Below are positions 44,390-54,602 of a DNA stretch of 64,000 bases, piece by piece (the first letter of the stretch is position 1; the number at the start of each line of letters is the position of its first letter). Origin of the DNA: Sulfuracidifex tepidarius (GTDB lineage: Archaea; Thermoproteota; Thermoprotei_A; Sulfolobales; Sulfolobaceae); NCBI RefSeq assembly GCF_008326425.1, contig NZ_AP018929.1, forward strand, positions 696,875-760,874, written 5' to 3'. The notes beneath the pieces were generated by a model. The model worked only from the letters and a program-made list of their open reading frames with translations. It was not told where the DNA came from and made no database searches. Both the position numbers and the translations under genes were made by a program.

Positions 44390-46851
44390 TTCCTCCTCAC
44401 CGAGAGGTATATTATAAGGAAGACCAGGACGACTATCACAGCTGCTATTCCTATTCCCAAGAAGTCTACGTGTTTGGAGTCAGCAGTCGACGTGTTGTAA
44501 GACACACCCATGGAGATGGAGTAGGACACGTTCTTCTCCTGCATGACGGAGTTCAGGTAAGTAGCAGTGACGTTGAAGTGATAGAACCCCGGCGGGACCG
44601 TGAATGACACGCTGAACGGGGTAGGAGTGTCAGGAGACACGTCCCCAATGTAAACTGAAGTGTAGTTCCCCACGCTTACCACGACCCCCTTTGCGGGGTA
44701 GTTTCCCTCATCGACCAAGGTACCGCTAATCACGACGGAACCGTTCACCACTGAGGACGAGACTCCCGTCATCGAGAGGGACACATTCCCCGTAGAGAAA
44801 AGCTCAACTAGGCTAACTTGGTTGTATGGTAGACCGTGATAAACGTAGGACGTGTCCATTTCCAAGGGTATAGTGGACGTTGATGGTACCTCAGGGATCA
44901 CGTATTCCACGAAGGAGGAGGTGGTGTTTGGCGGTATCTCTGCGACTGTAACCGACGGAGAAGAGATGTACAGAGGTGACTGGCTAGACAAGGACACATG
45001 GACGTCGTACACGGGCGAAGGTAGAGGGTTGGTCAACGACAAAAGCACTGTGTTGTTTGATGAGTAGAAAACCGTCGTAGGAGAAAGGGACACACTAATC
45101 GACGGGTCTTGAACAACCACCAGAGGAACTACGTAAGTCTCGTTCAATGTTCTAGAGTACTCTGAGAAGAAAACCTTCAGCAGGGAGGGATATACCCCAG
45201 TATTAAGGTTTGGAGGAGCGTACAAGTAGAACACGAAGGAGGAGTTGGAGTGTGGGGATATGGAGAGGGTTGTCTGGTTGAAATAAGCTATCTCCTGCAC
45301 TCCCTCCACTTCGAGGATTGCGCCCACGTCTTGGACAGGAATGGAACCGTTGTTCACTACATAGACCGTCAGGTTGGAGTACCCTCCTACGGGGATAGGC
45401 TTGGTCATTGGCTCAGCGAAAACAGGGGATATCTGACTTATCACTGCGGTGAAGGTACCGTTGGCCTCTCCTCCTTCGTAGCTCATCACATACCTGAACG
45501 TGACCGGACCGGCACTGACGTTTCCGATTTGGACTGGGTAGGAAACTTCCCTGACGGAGAAGTTCCCGACCTCAGGGATGTCTACGTAAGGGTAAACAGG
45601 GGAAATCCCGTGGGGTGGTATCAAGGTCAGGTTCACGTTCTCCAGTGGTATAGGAAGGGGGTTCTCTACTACTAGGGTCAGGAGTGCAGCTCCCTCTTCA
45701 GGGAACGCTAAGGACTGGTTCCCACCCCAGAAGGAGTCCACGACCGAGGGAGTCTGGTTGTTCACTATGTTGAGGGGCTTGAGGAAAGTGAGGTTCTCTA
45801 TTTCCCCCATGTCGTCCAGTGTAGCCCTGAAGAGGACGGGGTACGTACCCGTGACTGTCTCCGGCGTTACTACTTCGTAACAGAACGTTCTTTCTTCGCC
45901 AGGTGAAAGGGGAGTCTCGGTGAAGTTAGTGTAAACCACTTTAAGGTCGGGGATCATGGATAACAGCACTCCGGTTGTAGAGGAGTTCAATTTCACGAAG
46001 AAGTGGGTCAGAGACCCGGCGTAAGCTTTTCCCTGCTCAAGCGTCACGTTGAACGGAGACAGGGAGTATATGGAAGTGTTTACCTCACCTTGGTGGGAGT
46101 ACTGAAATTCCAAGTAGTTCGTGAAGGAGATCGAGTAAGACATGGTGTAAACCCCAGGGGAGGAGAGGGCGGACACGTTGACAGGGACGGTGATCGGTAT
46201 AGTTTCTCCAGCAGGGATAGCAGACGCTTCCTCACACACGTACTTCTCCCCCGTCAAGGAGAACACTCCCTTAGGTAGAGTCACGTTGACCTTGACGTCC
46301 AATATAGGATGCTCTGACGGGTTCTCCACTACTAACGTCAGGGGAGTAACTCCCTCACCAGCCCTTGGGAAGGTAGGCGATGAAGATGTGCCCCAGACCG
46401 CCTGAAGGGTAGGATAGATCACGGGTTTCACCGGTATCGTCACGGGAGAGGATTCTACAACGGTCTTCCCACTCGTCAGGTTCACGTAGTAAACCGTCAG
46501 GTAACCCTGATAGTACCCGGGGGAAGTAGAAGAGGGAACGCTGAGATCGAACGTGAGGACATAGCTCCCCAACGAGGACTGGGAAGAGGAACCGTACGCT
46601 ACAGTAGTGCACTGTGAGGAGAGAACCTCTCCTGGCAAATCAAGGACTGCTTGTTGTGGTTGTAGGGTTATGGGTGCGCTTACGATCACGAAGAACGGCA
46701 CGTCCTTGTACCCTGGATGGGCGTTTATAGGATTGCTTGGTGTTCCCCATCCTGCTGCCCCTACAGCTGCTTGACTCTGTTGAGAGAAAAAGAGAGGGAT
46801 TACGCCTATCAATATCACGACCAAGAGAAGAAGTAGCTTAGCGTTCTTCAT
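44386..46851 (-). CDS. Large exported protein with repeated Ig-like (COG1361/CARDB-type) domains
   Basis: 821 residues. Signal peptide at about 1-28. Repeated beta-sandwich units follow, each with a phrase like LTLVVENPSEHPILDVKVNVTLPKG or LLSLTNPLPSPVYDV (at about 175, 385, 600). There are many N-glycosylation sites, and a C-terminal membrane anchor (IGIAAVIVVLVFLIIYLSV) ending RRK. COG1361-type S-layer-like proteins are often encoded with MacB-type ABC genes in archaea. It is the middle gene of a three-gene operon, overlapping both neighbours; a role as the external part of the transporter is inferred. Confidence 0.8.
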   Translation of the reverse strand: MKNAKLLLLLVVILIGVIPLFFSQQSQAAVGAAGWGTPSNPINAHPGYKDVPFFVIVSAPITLQPQQAVLDLPGEVLSSQCTTVAYGSSSQSSLGSYVLTFDLSVPSSTSPGYYQGYLTVYYVNLTSGKTVVESSPVTIPVKPVIYPTLQAVWGTSSSPTFPRAGEGVTPLTLVVENPSEHPILDVKVNVTLPKGVFSLTGEKYVCEEASAIPAGETIPITVPVNVSALSSPGVYTMSYSISFTNYLEFQYSHQGEVNTSIYSLSPFNVTLEQGKAYAGSLTHFFVKLNSSTTGVLLSMIPDLKVVYTNFTETPLSPGEERTFCYEVVTPETVTGTYPVLFRATLDDMGEIENLTFLKPLNIVNNQTPSVVDSFWGGNQSLAFPEEGAALLTLVVENPLPIPLENVNLTLIPPHGISPVYPYVDIPEVGNFSVREVSYPVQIGNVSAGPVTFRYVMSYEGGEANGTFTAVISQISPVFAEPMTKPIPVGGYSNLTVYVVNNGSIPVQDVGAILEVEGVQEIAYFNQTTLSISPHSNSSFVFYLYAPPNLNTGVYPSLLKVFFSEYSRTLNETYVVPLVVVQDPSISVSLSPTTVFYSSNNTVLLSLTNPLPSPVYDVHVSLSSQSPLYISSPSVTVAEIPPNTTSSFVEYVIPEVPSTSTIPLEMDTSYVYHGLPYNQVSLVELFSTGNVSLSMTGVSSSVVNGSVVISGTLVDEGNYPAKGVVVSVGNYTSVYIGDVSPDTPTPFSVSFTVPPGFYHFNVTATYLNSVMQEKNVSYSISMGVSYNTSTADSKHVDFLGIGIAAVIVVLVFLIIYLSVRRK

Positions 46852-47516
46852 TCTACCACCCTGCCGTCCCTTATCCTTATCGTCCTGTTAGCGTAGGAAG
46901 CTACTTCCTGGTCGTGAGTAACTATCACTATTGTGCTCCCCACTTCCCTGTTCACCTTCGAGAAGACCTCCATCACTTCCTCGGAGCTCTTGCTGTCTAG
47001 ATTTCCTGTCGGTTCGTCAGCTAAGATTATCTTGGGGGACTGCGCGACTGCTCTAGCTATAGCTACCCTCTGCTGCTGTCCTCCCGAGAGTTGAGACGGC
47101 TTCTTCCTGTAAAGTTCTCCTATCCCCACCGACTTCAGGGACTCCATGGCGATCTTCTCCATCTCGCTCTCAGGTAGGCCCCTGGGTATGAGAGGGACTT
47201 CCACGTTCTCCAGCGCAGTGAGCCTGGGTATCAGGTTGTAGCTCTGAAACACGAAGCCTATGTAGTAATTCCTCACCTTCGAGACCTCGTCATCAGACAT
47301 TGAAGTCACGTCCTTCCCGTATACCAGGACTCTCCCTGTGGTAGGCTTGTCCAAAGTACCCATGAGGGAGAGGAGAGTAGACTTGCCCGAGCCAGAAGGG
47401 CCCATGATTGCTACGAACTCCCTTTCCTCTATTGAGAGGTTAACTTCGTGAAGGGCCTCAGTCCTCACCTGACCCGGATATACCTTAGAAACGTTCTCGA
47501 GCTTTATTACTTCCAC
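46848..47516 (-). CDS. ABC transporter ATP-binding protein, LolD/MacB type
   Basis: About 222 residues. Walker A GPSGSGKSTLL, Q-loop FVFQSYNLIPRLTALENV, signature LSGGQQQRVAIARA, Walker B ILADEPTGNLD and switch His IVIVTHD define the MacB/LolD subfamily, which drives FtsX-type permeases. I chose GTG 47516 (VEVIKLENVSKVYPG) because a TATAAT box is 26 bases upstream; 26 more codons are open but have no family match. First gene of the operon. Confidence 0.88.
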   Translation of the reverse strand: MEVIKLENVSKVYPGQVRTEALHEVNLSIEEREFVAIMGPSGSGKSTLLSLMGTLDKPTTGRVLVYGKDVTSMSDDEVSKVRNYYIGFVFQSYNLIPRLTALENVEVPLIPRGLPESEMEKIAMESLKSVGIGELYRKKPSQLSGGQQQRVAIARAVAQSPKIILADEPTGNLDSKSSEEVMEVFSKVNREVGSTIVIVTHDQEVASYANRTIRIRDGRVVE

Positions 47517-47536
47517 AACTAAAGATGAGAGCGGGG

Positions 47537-47547
47537 GATTATAGCTA
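47537..47547 (-). promoter_or_regulatory. TATA box for the MacB-like operon
   Basis: AGCTATAATCC on the minus strand is centred 26 bases before GTG 47516. Confidence 0.55.
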
Positions 47548-47808
47548 TTTTCAAAATAAAATTTAACTTTCAAAAAGTCGAGAGAGGGAAGCACCAGAGA
47601 AGATGAAAGGGACTGATTTACCTTACCATTATGCCACTCTTTCTGCCATGCCCTATTTTCCTCTTCCTCTCATCATTTTTCCACCTCTATGTCTTGCTCA
47701 AGAAAGGTACAACCTCAACGCGTTCTATACATTAATTCTGACATTTAAACTCAAGTAAACTAAATAAAGTGTCGACTCACTTTAAACCTCAAATTCATAC
47801 TGATAACC

Positions 47809-48576
47809 ATGTCAGGCAAATTCGCAGGAAAAGTTGTCCTCGTAACTGGAGCTTCAAAGGGTATAGGAAAAGCGATAGCTAAGGCATTCCACGACGAGGG
47901 TGCAAGCATAGCTATAAACTATTCCTCTTCTGAGAAGCAAGCCAAGGAATTGAAGGGCTCGCTTGAGCGGGCTGAGATATTCAGGGCAGACGTATCCAAC
48001 AGGGAAGAGGTGAAGACCATGGTCGCTGAGGTGGAGAGGAAGCTCGGAAAGGTGGACATCCTGGTTAACAACGCGGGGATATGGTACCTCTTCGGAATAG
48101 AGGACTACGACGAGTCTAAGTTCAACAGGATGTGGGAGATAAACGTCAAGGGAGTAATCAACACTACCCTAGAGGTCTTACCTCACATGAAGGAGAAGAA
48201 AGGAGGAGCGATAATCAATATTGCGTCGAATGCGTCTCTAGGCACTTCCGCTTTCGGTAACACGTTCTACTCCCTAACTAAGGCTGCTGTGGTTATGCTC
48301 ACCAGGAGGATGGCGTTCGAGTTCGGAAGGTATAACATCAGGGTAAACGCGATAGCGCCGGGATGGATAGAGACGGACATGACTATAGGCGGAAAGACTA
48401 AGGAGGAAATAGATAACTTAGAGAAGTGGTTCAAGGAAAGGACCATGCTATCCATGGTGGGGAAGCCCGAGTACATCGCCAACGTCGCGCTGTTCTTAGC
48501 TGAGGCAGAGTACATGACAGGACAAACGGTGGTAGTTGACGGAGGTAGAATAGACTACTTAACGCACGGAATTTGA
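47809..48576 (+). CDS. Short-chain dehydrogenase/reductase (FabG-like)
   Basis: 255 residues, classical SDR. Cofactor motif TGASKGIGKAIA, structural NNAG, catalytic Ser in IINIASNAS, Tyr-x3-Lys in YSLTKAAVVM and the PG motif IAPGWIETDM. Likely an NAD(P)-dependent alcohol or 3-oxoacyl reductase; substrate unknown. CTTTAAACC about 25 bases upstream supports the ATG as a leaderless start. Confidence 0.9.
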   Translation: MSGKFAGKVVLVTGASKGIGKAIAKAFHDEGASIAINYSSSEKQAKELKGSLERAEIFRADVSNREEVKTMVAEVERKLGKVDILVNNAGIWYLFGIEDYDESKFNRMWEINVKGVINTTLEVLPHMKEKKGGAIINIASNASLGTSAFGNTFYSLTKAAVVMLTRRMAFEFGRYNIRVNAIAPGWIETDMTIGGKTKEEIDNLEKWFKERTMLSMVGKPEYIANVALFLAEAEYMTGQTVVVDGGRIDYLTHGI

Positions 48577-48746
48577 AGTTGAGGGTCCGGTTTCTTCTCG
48601 TTTATCTTCTTTTTCTCTCTTTGTTGACTCTCTTCTCTTTTGATATTTCTGATCAAAAAAGAGAGGAATATACATTTATAGCAGTTTACGGGAGAAGGAA
48701 AGGAAGGAAAAAAGGAAGAAGAATAATTAAAAAATGGGAAAAAGAT

Positions 48747-49658
48747 TTACATGAATCTCTTGAGGACGTCCAACGGGTTAGTTATGTTTGCTGTGAGAAG
48801 GGTCTCCGAAGGGCTGTGACCGAATGCGAAAGCCACTAGCTGGGAGAAGTAAACTAACGGCATTCTCAAGTCCTCTCCGTACTTCTCAGCTATCTTGTTC
48901 ATGTTAGTCTCTATAGCTACATGTCCTAGAGGGCAGTCGGTTATCAGGAGTTCAGCTCCGTTCCTCTTAGCTTCCTTCAATATTCTAGCTTCCAAGTGAA
49001 GGGCTACTTCCACATCAGAGTATGCGTGGGGGCCTCCACAGCACATGGTCTTAGCTTCGAATGGTACTACCTCTGCTCCTAATGCCTGCAATATCTCGTC
49101 CATGAATGAGGGTCTCTCTGGGTCGTCTCTCAGTCCCATGTAGCCCGATAGAGTGTAAGACTTAGGTCTGGTGTATAGACAACCATAGTATGGAGCTACC
49201 TTCAACCCGTTCAAGGGCCTCTTAACCCTGCTCTTAACTCCTTCCACACCTACGCTGTTGTAAATGTACTCCACCGCGTGTACCATGAGGAGCTTGCTGT
49301 CGTAAGGCTTGTTCCCCATCTTCTCTAGGTAAGTGTTGACTTTCTGTGCTACCTTAGGGTACCTCGTCATGAAGAACTGAGTCCTGGACAGGGAGTAGTG
49401 GCACCCAGGGCATGCAGATACTACAGCGTCGGCGTTCATCTCTCTAGCTAGGGAGAGGTTCCTCGCGGGCAAAAGCAGACCAGCCATGGTGTTGACGTTC
49501 TTTACCTCAAGCGCTCCACAGCAGTTGTAGTCGCTTATCTTGTCGAGTGGGAGACCTAGGTCTTTAGCTACCAGCTTCAGGGACTCCTCATAGGACTTCC
49601 CAAGGCCGTCGAGAGAACAGCCAGGGTAGAACGCAACTTTACCGTATGGAGAGTTCAT
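48747..49658 (-). CDS. hdrB2: sHdr subunit HdrB2 (heterodisulfide reductase B-like, CCG domain)
   Basis: 303 residues, last gene of the sHdr operon. Two CCG-type modules are visible. The first has [19 protein letters not shown] and ACPGCHYSL; the second has [20 protein letters not shown] and DCPLGHVA. In HdrB such cysteines bind noncubane 4Fe-4S clusters where the disulfide or sulfane substrate is handled. In sHdr the complex oxidises protein-bound sulfane sulfur to sulfite. The start overlaps hdrC2 by four bases. Confidence 0.9.
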   Translation of the reverse strand: MNSPYGKVAFYPGCSLDGLGKSYEESLKLVAKDLGLPLDKISDYNCCGALEVKNVNTMAGLLLPARNLSLAREMNADAVVSACPGCHYSLSRTQFFMTRYPKVAQKVNTYLEKMGNKPYDSKLLMVHAVEYIYNSVGVEGVKSRVKRPLNGLKVAPYYGCLYTRPKSYTLSGYMGLRDDPERPSFMDEILQALGAEVVPFEAKTMCCGGPHAYSDVEVALHLEARILKEAKRNGAELLITDCPLGHVAIETNMNKIAEKYGEDLRMPLVYFSQLVAFAFGHSPSETLLTANITNPLDVLKRFM

Positions 49659-50386
49659 TGTGGGACCACCTGATACCTGATGTTTGCCTGAAGGTCCTCA
49701 GGCTTTATCTCTTCTTTCATGGCATCCTCTAGAACAGTCTTAACCTTATCCCAGTCTTTAACTCTGCTTGGCTTCATTACGTCCTTTATTAACCCTGACT
49801 TGAGGAGAGCGCCGCTCATGGATATAAGGTCACGTAAGCTCAAGGTCACGAAACCTGCCTTAGCTGACGCTCCTCCCAGTGTGAGCTCCGATATCCTGCC
49901 TCCGTTCTTCATTACGACGTCTAGGAAGAGCTCGTCGAAGACTGTACCAGGGTCTGTCTGTACTAGACCGTGCTTTAGCAAGTAGTTATGAATGGAGTGG
50001 ACTACCTCCTCTACCAGGACTCCCTTAGGGCATCTGTGAGTGCACTTCTGGCATGAGACACACCTCCAGATGGAGTTCTGCAACTCTATGAGAGACTCTT
50101 TGTCTCCCTTCCTGGCTAGGTCGATGAACCTCCTGGGGCTGTAGTTGGGGTCATACTCCCTCATTGTGCACCCTGAAGTGCACGTACCGCACTGCCAGCA
50201 AGCGCTTATTGTAGCGCCCTCCAGTGTACCAGCTATTTCGTCCCACACCGAGGGATCGTACCCGGTCTGCGTCCTCTCTATCATGAACGCGTTCCAGGTA
50301 CCATCTACCTCTACTCCATCTACGACTACTTTCTCTTTTTCAATTAAACCTTTAATTATAGGTTTTTCAAGATTTGGAATTGGCAA
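49655..50386 (-). CDS. hdrC2: sHdr subunit HdrC2 (4Fe-4S ferredoxin-type)
   Basis: 243 residues with two 4Fe-4S motifs: [11 protein letters not shown] and [14 protein letters not shown], each continuing as in HdrC. It relays electrons between HdrB2 and the flavin subunit. Start ATG 50386 overlaps the upstream gene by 20 bases. Part of the conserved C2-B2 pair. Confidence 0.9.
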   Translation of the reverse strand: MPIPNLEKPIIKGLIEKEKVVVDGVEVDGTWNAFMIERTQTGYDPSVWDEIAGTLEGATISACWQCGTCTSGCTMREYDPNYSPRRFIDLARKGDKESLIELQNSIWRCVSCQKCTHRCPKGVLVEEVVHSIHNYLLKHGLVQTDPGTVFDELFLDVVMKNGGRISELTLGGASAKAGFVTLSLRDLISMSGALLKSGLIKDVMKPSRVKDWDKVKTVLEDAMKEEIKPEDLQANIRYQVVPQ

Positions 50387-51095
50387 CTTGTATCACCTTT
50401 AAATATGGTTTTAAGCCCATAACCAGGGCTGTGGTGGACAGATGAGATGGGTAAAGCCCCCCGGCCTTCCTGTCCACGGCCAGGAGGGTCGCATAGTCCA
50501 CATATCGGACGTATGCGTAAACTAAAAAAATTGAAGTTCCGAAATAGTTCGGGACGTCTAGCCCGAAGATGGAAAGGGTGTCCCTCAGCTCTTTCACTGC
50601 GGAGAAGAACTCCTGTTCGTTAGAGAGCTTCAAGCCCTCTTTCAACACGTAAGTGATGGAGCCGGTGCCTCTCTCATTGTTCCATATCCACCTAGTCCAG
50701 AGAGGATAGTTCTCGGGCTCCATGAAGTGGATCAACTCCCTCGCCATGTCGCGTAAGTCTTCCTCAGCCTCAGGATAGGACAGGGAAGTTATGGCGCTGA
50801 CTCTCTCGTCGTAGGTCAGAGTGCTGTCCTGAAGCTTGGAGAAAGCTTGAGAGAACTTAGATATACCTACCCTCTCCATGATGGGGTTGAAGTACTTCCT
50901 CGCGTAAAACACTGAGTCGAAGACCTTTTTAGCGTCGTCCTGAGTGTTGATCTGGAGCTCCCTCATCTCTTTGGACTTAAGCTCCATCGCCTTGAGAATA
51001 TTGGAGAGGGCAGCTTTGGGATCCCCCTTAACAGTGTTAAAAGAGTCCCTACCTAGGACTGCCTGATAAATATCCTTAACATAATCTATTTGCAA
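50367..51095 (-). CDS. Conserved sHdr-cluster protein (Hyp) of unknown function
   Basis: 242 residues, mostly helical, no cysteine cluster and no membrane span. Its position between hdrA and hdrC2 matches the 'hyp' gene of the hdrC1B1A-hyp-hdrC2B2 clusters of sulfur oxidisers. It has no assigned biochemical role; features include [15 protein letters not shown] and a Tyr-rich [12 protein letters not shown] segment. Start ATG 51095, eight bases after hdrA. Confidence 0.8.
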   Translation of the reverse strand: MQIDYVKDIYQAVLGRDSFNTVKGDPKAALSNILKAMELKSKEMRELQINTQDDAKKVFDSVFYARKYFNPIMERVGISKFSQAFSKLQDSTLTYDERVSAITSLSYPEAEEDLRDMARELIHFMEPENYPLWTRWIWNNERGTGSITYVLKEGLKLSNEQEFFSAVKELRDTLSIFGLDVPNYFGTSIFLVYAYVRYVDYATLLAVDRKAGGLYPSHLSTTALVMGLKPYLKVIQVANSKS

Positions 51096-51102
51096 AAAAT
51101 TG

Positions 51103-52206
51103 TTAATGGTGTACCACCTGGGCCACGGCCTTCTTGTTGAAGTCCGATTCCTCCCATATGCCCTTGGTGGCGTACTCGTACGCCTTTATCGCAGCTGCAG
51201 TACCTTCAGTGATTGAGTCTGAGATGGTCTTAGGTCCTGTCAATGCTCCTGCTAGGAATATGCCCTTCTTTGTTGACTGTACTGGCATCCTGTCAGGATC
51301 CATCGGTTTGATGAAACCGTGGTCTTCCAGCTCAAGGCCGAGAGCCTTCGCCACTTGTTTTGAGCCTAGACCTAGTTCCATACCATTAGCCAAGATTACC
51401 ATGTCGTATGGTACTGCGAGAGCTCTGTTGAGGTTCATCGTGTCTTCTCCCTTTATGATTACTGTGTCGTTTGGACCCCTCATGAACTCCGATATCCTTC
51501 CTCTTATGAAACCTACTCTATAGTCGAGCTGTGACTTCCAGTACAGCTTATCCTCCATTAGACCGTAAGTCCTTATGTCCATGTAGTAGATGTGGACTGT
51601 AGCGTCTGGTACCCTTTCCTTGATCTCCATCGCCTGTTTCGTTGAAACTGCACAACATACTCTAGAGCAGTATGTGTTCCCTACAGTAGCGTCCCTAGAT
51701 CCTACGCAGAGGAGTATGGCTACCCTCTTCGGAGGCTTTCCGTTAGTGGTAACTAGTTTGTTCTCTGAAAGCATCTTCTCAATGTCTGATATCTGGTAGA
51801 TATTGGGTACCACACCGTAGCCGTACTCGTATTTCCTCCTCGAGTCGAAGTGCTCGAAACCTGAAGCCGCAACTATCGCGCTTACCTTCTCAGTCTTCAC
51901 TGCTCCCTTCTTGTCCTTAAGGGACACCACGAATCCGTTACCCTCTTGCTTTATACCATCAACTATGGTCTCCATGTAGGTCTTAACGTTCTTGTTTTCC
52001 TGCACTGTCTTTATGAGTGGGTCTATAACTTCTCCCGCTGGTCTGAGCTCGGGGAATAGTAAACTGTACTTGAGCTTCTTGGGAGTTCCTCCTAGGTAAG
52101 ATTCTTTCTCCACCAGGACTACGTTAAGTCCCATGTTTGTAAGTTCTCTAGTAGCCGAGAGCCCTGCTGGGCCCGCTCCAATTACCATTACGGGTTCATT
52201 TGCCAC
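51103..52206 (-). CDS. hdrA: sHdr subunit HdrA (FAD-containing)
   Basis: 367 residues. FAD-binding Rossmann motif VIGAGPAGLSATREL near residue 6, VEKESYLGG next, second motif region ILANGMELGLG, and a 4Fe-4S Cys motif in CVGSRDATVGNTYCSRVCC as in HdrA. Electrons from sulfur oxidation would leave through this flavin. It is much shorter than methanogen HdrA (about 650 residues), as is normal for sHdr types. GTG/ATG-proximal pyrimidine-purine spacing is ordinary. Confidence 0.9.
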   Translation of the reverse strand: MANEPVMVIGAGPAGLSATRELTNMGLNVVLVEKESYLGGTPKKLKYSLLFPELRPAGEVIDPLIKTVQENKNVKTYMETIVDGIKQEGNGFVVSLKDKKGAVKTEKVSAIVAASGFEHFDSRRKYEYGYGVVPNIYQISDIEKMLSENKLVTTNGKPPKRVAILLCVGSRDATVGNTYCSRVCCAVSTKQAMEIKERVPDATVHIYYMDIRTYGLMEDKLYWKSQLDYRVGFIRGRISEFMRGPNDTVIIKGEDTMNLNRALAVPYDMVILANGMELGLGSKQVAKALGLELEDHGFIKPMDPDRMPVQSTKKGIFLAGALTGPKTISDSITEGTAAAIKAYEYATKGIWEESDFNKKAVAQVVHH

Positions 52207-52259
52207 TTTTTCACCACCTTTATTTAAGTAAAAATTATTAAAAAACTTTGCTTAAGATG

Positions 52260-53594
52260 TTACTTATTATCTTGCTTCTTGTACCAGCTTACCCTTTCAG
52301 GAAGAGTCAGGTAGAAGTCGATCTTCCTGTGCTTGGGGTAGAGGTACTGTGGTTCTGCCTTCCCTTCTCTCAGGTCTTGTAGGTACTGTATGAACTTCTC
52401 CTTGTAGTCGTCAACTGGTACTCCCACCTTCCTCATGAATCCTTCAACGTCGGTCGCGTGCCAGTGTACTTGCCCTACTGTATATGGGTCTGCTCCCATC
52501 AGTATAGCTCCGAACTGGGCGTCAGCTAACACCGGAAGGTTGTAGTCGAAACCGTGAGCCTTCCCTGCCCACTGGCTCTTGTCTAGAGTAGTCACACACC
52601 CTGTATCGCTGGTTACGAACACATCTGCGTGTCCCTCATTGACTGCAGGCATTACCTTCTTGAACAGCGCGAAAGACCTCGTGAACTCCCTCTCTGTCAG
52701 GATGTGCCTGAAGCCGAATCCACAGCAGTCCCACCAAGTGGAATAGTCAACCAGTTTAGCTCCGAAGTTCTGAACTGTCCCTGAAGGTGCAGCGGGCCTC
52801 CTTCCCTGCCATACTTCGCCGTCGTAAATCGTGTCCTCAGGAGCTAGCTTATAGATGTGGCAAGGTGTGTGAACTGCTGCCTTAACGTTGCTTACGTCAT
52901 ATTTCCTCTGAGCTGCTGCCTTCTTGCTCATGGCATACATCCACTCTGAATAATGGACTACCTCCTCTGGTATTACTATGTCCATGTCTAGCTTCCTCAT
53001 GATTGGTCTTAGCTTCTCCCTTACTTCTTTCTCCAAGATTATGGTGTTCCTGACCTCCTTGTAATGACCGAACGAAGTACCGCAGTGGATTAGAGGGAAG
53101 TAGTCAGTCTCGTAAGCCCTCCACATGTTCCTTACGTAGACTCCTGCTAGGGCTACCGGGTTTGAAGCTCCAGATGCGTGATAATTCCACCCAGTACATG
53201 AGGTCTGGTGCGGTTCGTCTAGGTAGTCTACCTCAAGTTTGTTCATTATCCAGAACACTGAGGTAGGATATCCCGGTATGTGACCACATTGTCCGCAGCT
53301 CTTGTGCTGCCATAACTTTGTGGTCGGGATCTTCTTTGTCAGTCCGTTCAAGGACTGGAAGTCCATTGGGTTATTATAAGGCTTTATGTGGTGTACTATG
53401 ATCTCTCCTTTGTCCTCCAACTTGTACATTTCCTCTTTTATATGGGCTAGACTGTGAGGAGATCCATATCTGTATATAACTCTCTGATATATGTCGTCCC
53501 AAGTTAACTGGTCTGACATCGGAAATGCGTCCTTTATTTCTTCATTCATCTTCTTTTCTACATTTTCCTGTGCCAACTTTTCACCATTTATCAT
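52260..53594 (-). CDS. hdrB1: sHdr subunit HdrB1 (CCG domain)
   Basis: 444 residues. It has a long N-terminal extension and a first Cys region (WQHKSCGQCGHIPG, then TSCTGWNY), followed by the CCG-type module with HTPCHIYKL, WWDCCGFGFRH and TSDTGCVTTLD. In sHdr complexes HdrB1 with HdrC1 and HdrA forms one half of the enzyme. Larger than HdrB2, as in other archaeal clusters. Confidence 0.88.
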   Translation of the reverse strand: MINGEKLAQENVEKKMNEEIKDAFPMSDQLTWDDIYQRVIYRYGSPHSLAHIKEEMYKLEDKGEIIVHHIKPYNNPMDFQSLNGLTKKIPTTKLWQHKSCGQCGHIPGYPTSVFWIMNKLEVDYLDEPHQTSCTGWNYHASGASNPVALAGVYVRNMWRAYETDYFPLIHCGTSFGHYKEVRNTIILEKEVREKLRPIMRKLDMDIVIPEEVVHYSEWMYAMSKKAAAQRKYDVSNVKAAVHTPCHIYKLAPEDTIYDGEVWQGRRPAAPSGTVQNFGAKLVDYSTWWDCCGFGFRHILTEREFTRSFALFKKVMPAVNEGHADVFVTSDTGCVTTLDKSQWAGKAHGFDYNLPVLADAQFGAILMGADPYTVGQVHWHATDVEGFMRKVGVPVDDYKEKFIQYLQDLREGKAEPQYLYPKHRKIDFYLTLPERVSWYKKQDNK

Positions 53595-53698
53595 CTTCTT
53601 CTGAACCTTTAAAAACTTTATTATAATAGATTTTTTAAGAATGAAAGAAGAAGTTTTAATAATTTAGAAAATTAAGCAAAAAATGAAGATTCCCTTAT

Positions 53699-54541
53699 TT
53701 ACATGTCCAGCCAGCTGTCGGGGAGCTCGTCCTCGTTCAACTCTCCCTTCTCCCACTTCTCCTTGAGGTCCTCTAAGGTCTGTTTCCTTTCCTCGTATAT
53801 GTCCATTATCATGTCGTACAAGTCCTTGTCTACACCCTTCAGGTACTCTATTACTCCAGACTCAATGAAGATGGTCATCATTTCAACTGCAGTCTGTAGA
53901 GAAGCGTGCCATCCTACGTCTGTCCTCTGAAGCAGGTCTACCGGGACTGCTTGCCTATAGACAGTCATGTTCTTTGATTCCTCTACTGCTTGGGGTCCCC
54001 AGTCTGGGAATGTGTCGGGCTGAATCATGTCTGGGGTTACTTGGTTTCCAGTCGTGATGACTGTTAGCAGGATCCTCCTGTAAGGAGCCAATATTTCCTT
54101 AGCTGACGGAAGGGCAAACTGAACTGAGTATTCCCTCAGGAGCATTATCAGACCGGCTATCTCATTGTTGAATGGACATCTCATTGAGCAGGTGAAGCAT
54201 TGTACGCAAGCCCAGACTTTCTTGTTTGTGAACTCCCATATCTTGTCTACTGCGTCCCTCATCATGTACTGTATCATTTCCCTGGGACCGAAGTCGTAGA
54301 ACTTCGCTGCTGGGCATCCTGAGGTACATACACCGCAGTTGAGACATCCTCTGAGATAGTCGTTGAATCTGAAGTCTTCTTTCACTGCGTTCCAAAACTT
54401 AACTGCTACCTCCCTTTCCTCGGGTTTGAGGTTGCTTAAAAAGTTTCTCTGTTCCTCGGGTTCAGCTCCCTGAACGTCGTAAGCCATGTCCATGAATCTT
54501 GGATCGTCCGGAAGAGGTGGAAGAACTGTTTTTGTTGCCAT
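53699..54541 (-). CDS. hdrC1: sHdr subunit HdrC1 (4Fe-4S ferredoxin-type)
   Basis: 280 residues. Two 4Fe-4S motifs: CLNCGVCTSGCPAAK and CVQCFTCSMRCPFNN, typical of HdrC, then a mainly helical C-terminal half. It transfers electrons between HdrB1 and HdrA. A spacer of about 100 bases separates it from hdrB1 and 60 bases separate it from tusA. Confidence 0.9.
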   Translation of the reverse strand: MATKTVLPPLPDDPRFMDMAYDVQGAEPEEQRNFLSNLKPEEREVAVKFWNAVKEDFRFNDYLRGCLNCGVCTSGCPAAKFYDFGPREMIQYMMRDAVDKIWEFTNKKVWACVQCFTCSMRCPFNNEIAGLIMLLREYSVQFALPSAKEILAPYRRILLTVITTGNQVTPDMIQPDTFPDWGPQAVEESKNMTVYRQAVPVDLLQRTDVGWHASLQTAVEMMTIFIESGVIEYLKGVDKDLYDMIMDIYEERKQTLEDLKEKWEKGELNEDELPDSWLDM

Positions 54542-54602
54542 GATCCTTCATTATAAAAATAAGATTAGTTACTTATAAATTTTGTTAAAAAAAAATTCGG
54601 AA

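Noticed and set aside
48573-48839. 88-codon plus-strand frame after the SDR gene
   Set aside because: Low-complexity Lys/Arg-rich centre, overlaps the end of hdrB2 on the other strand and lacks any family features.
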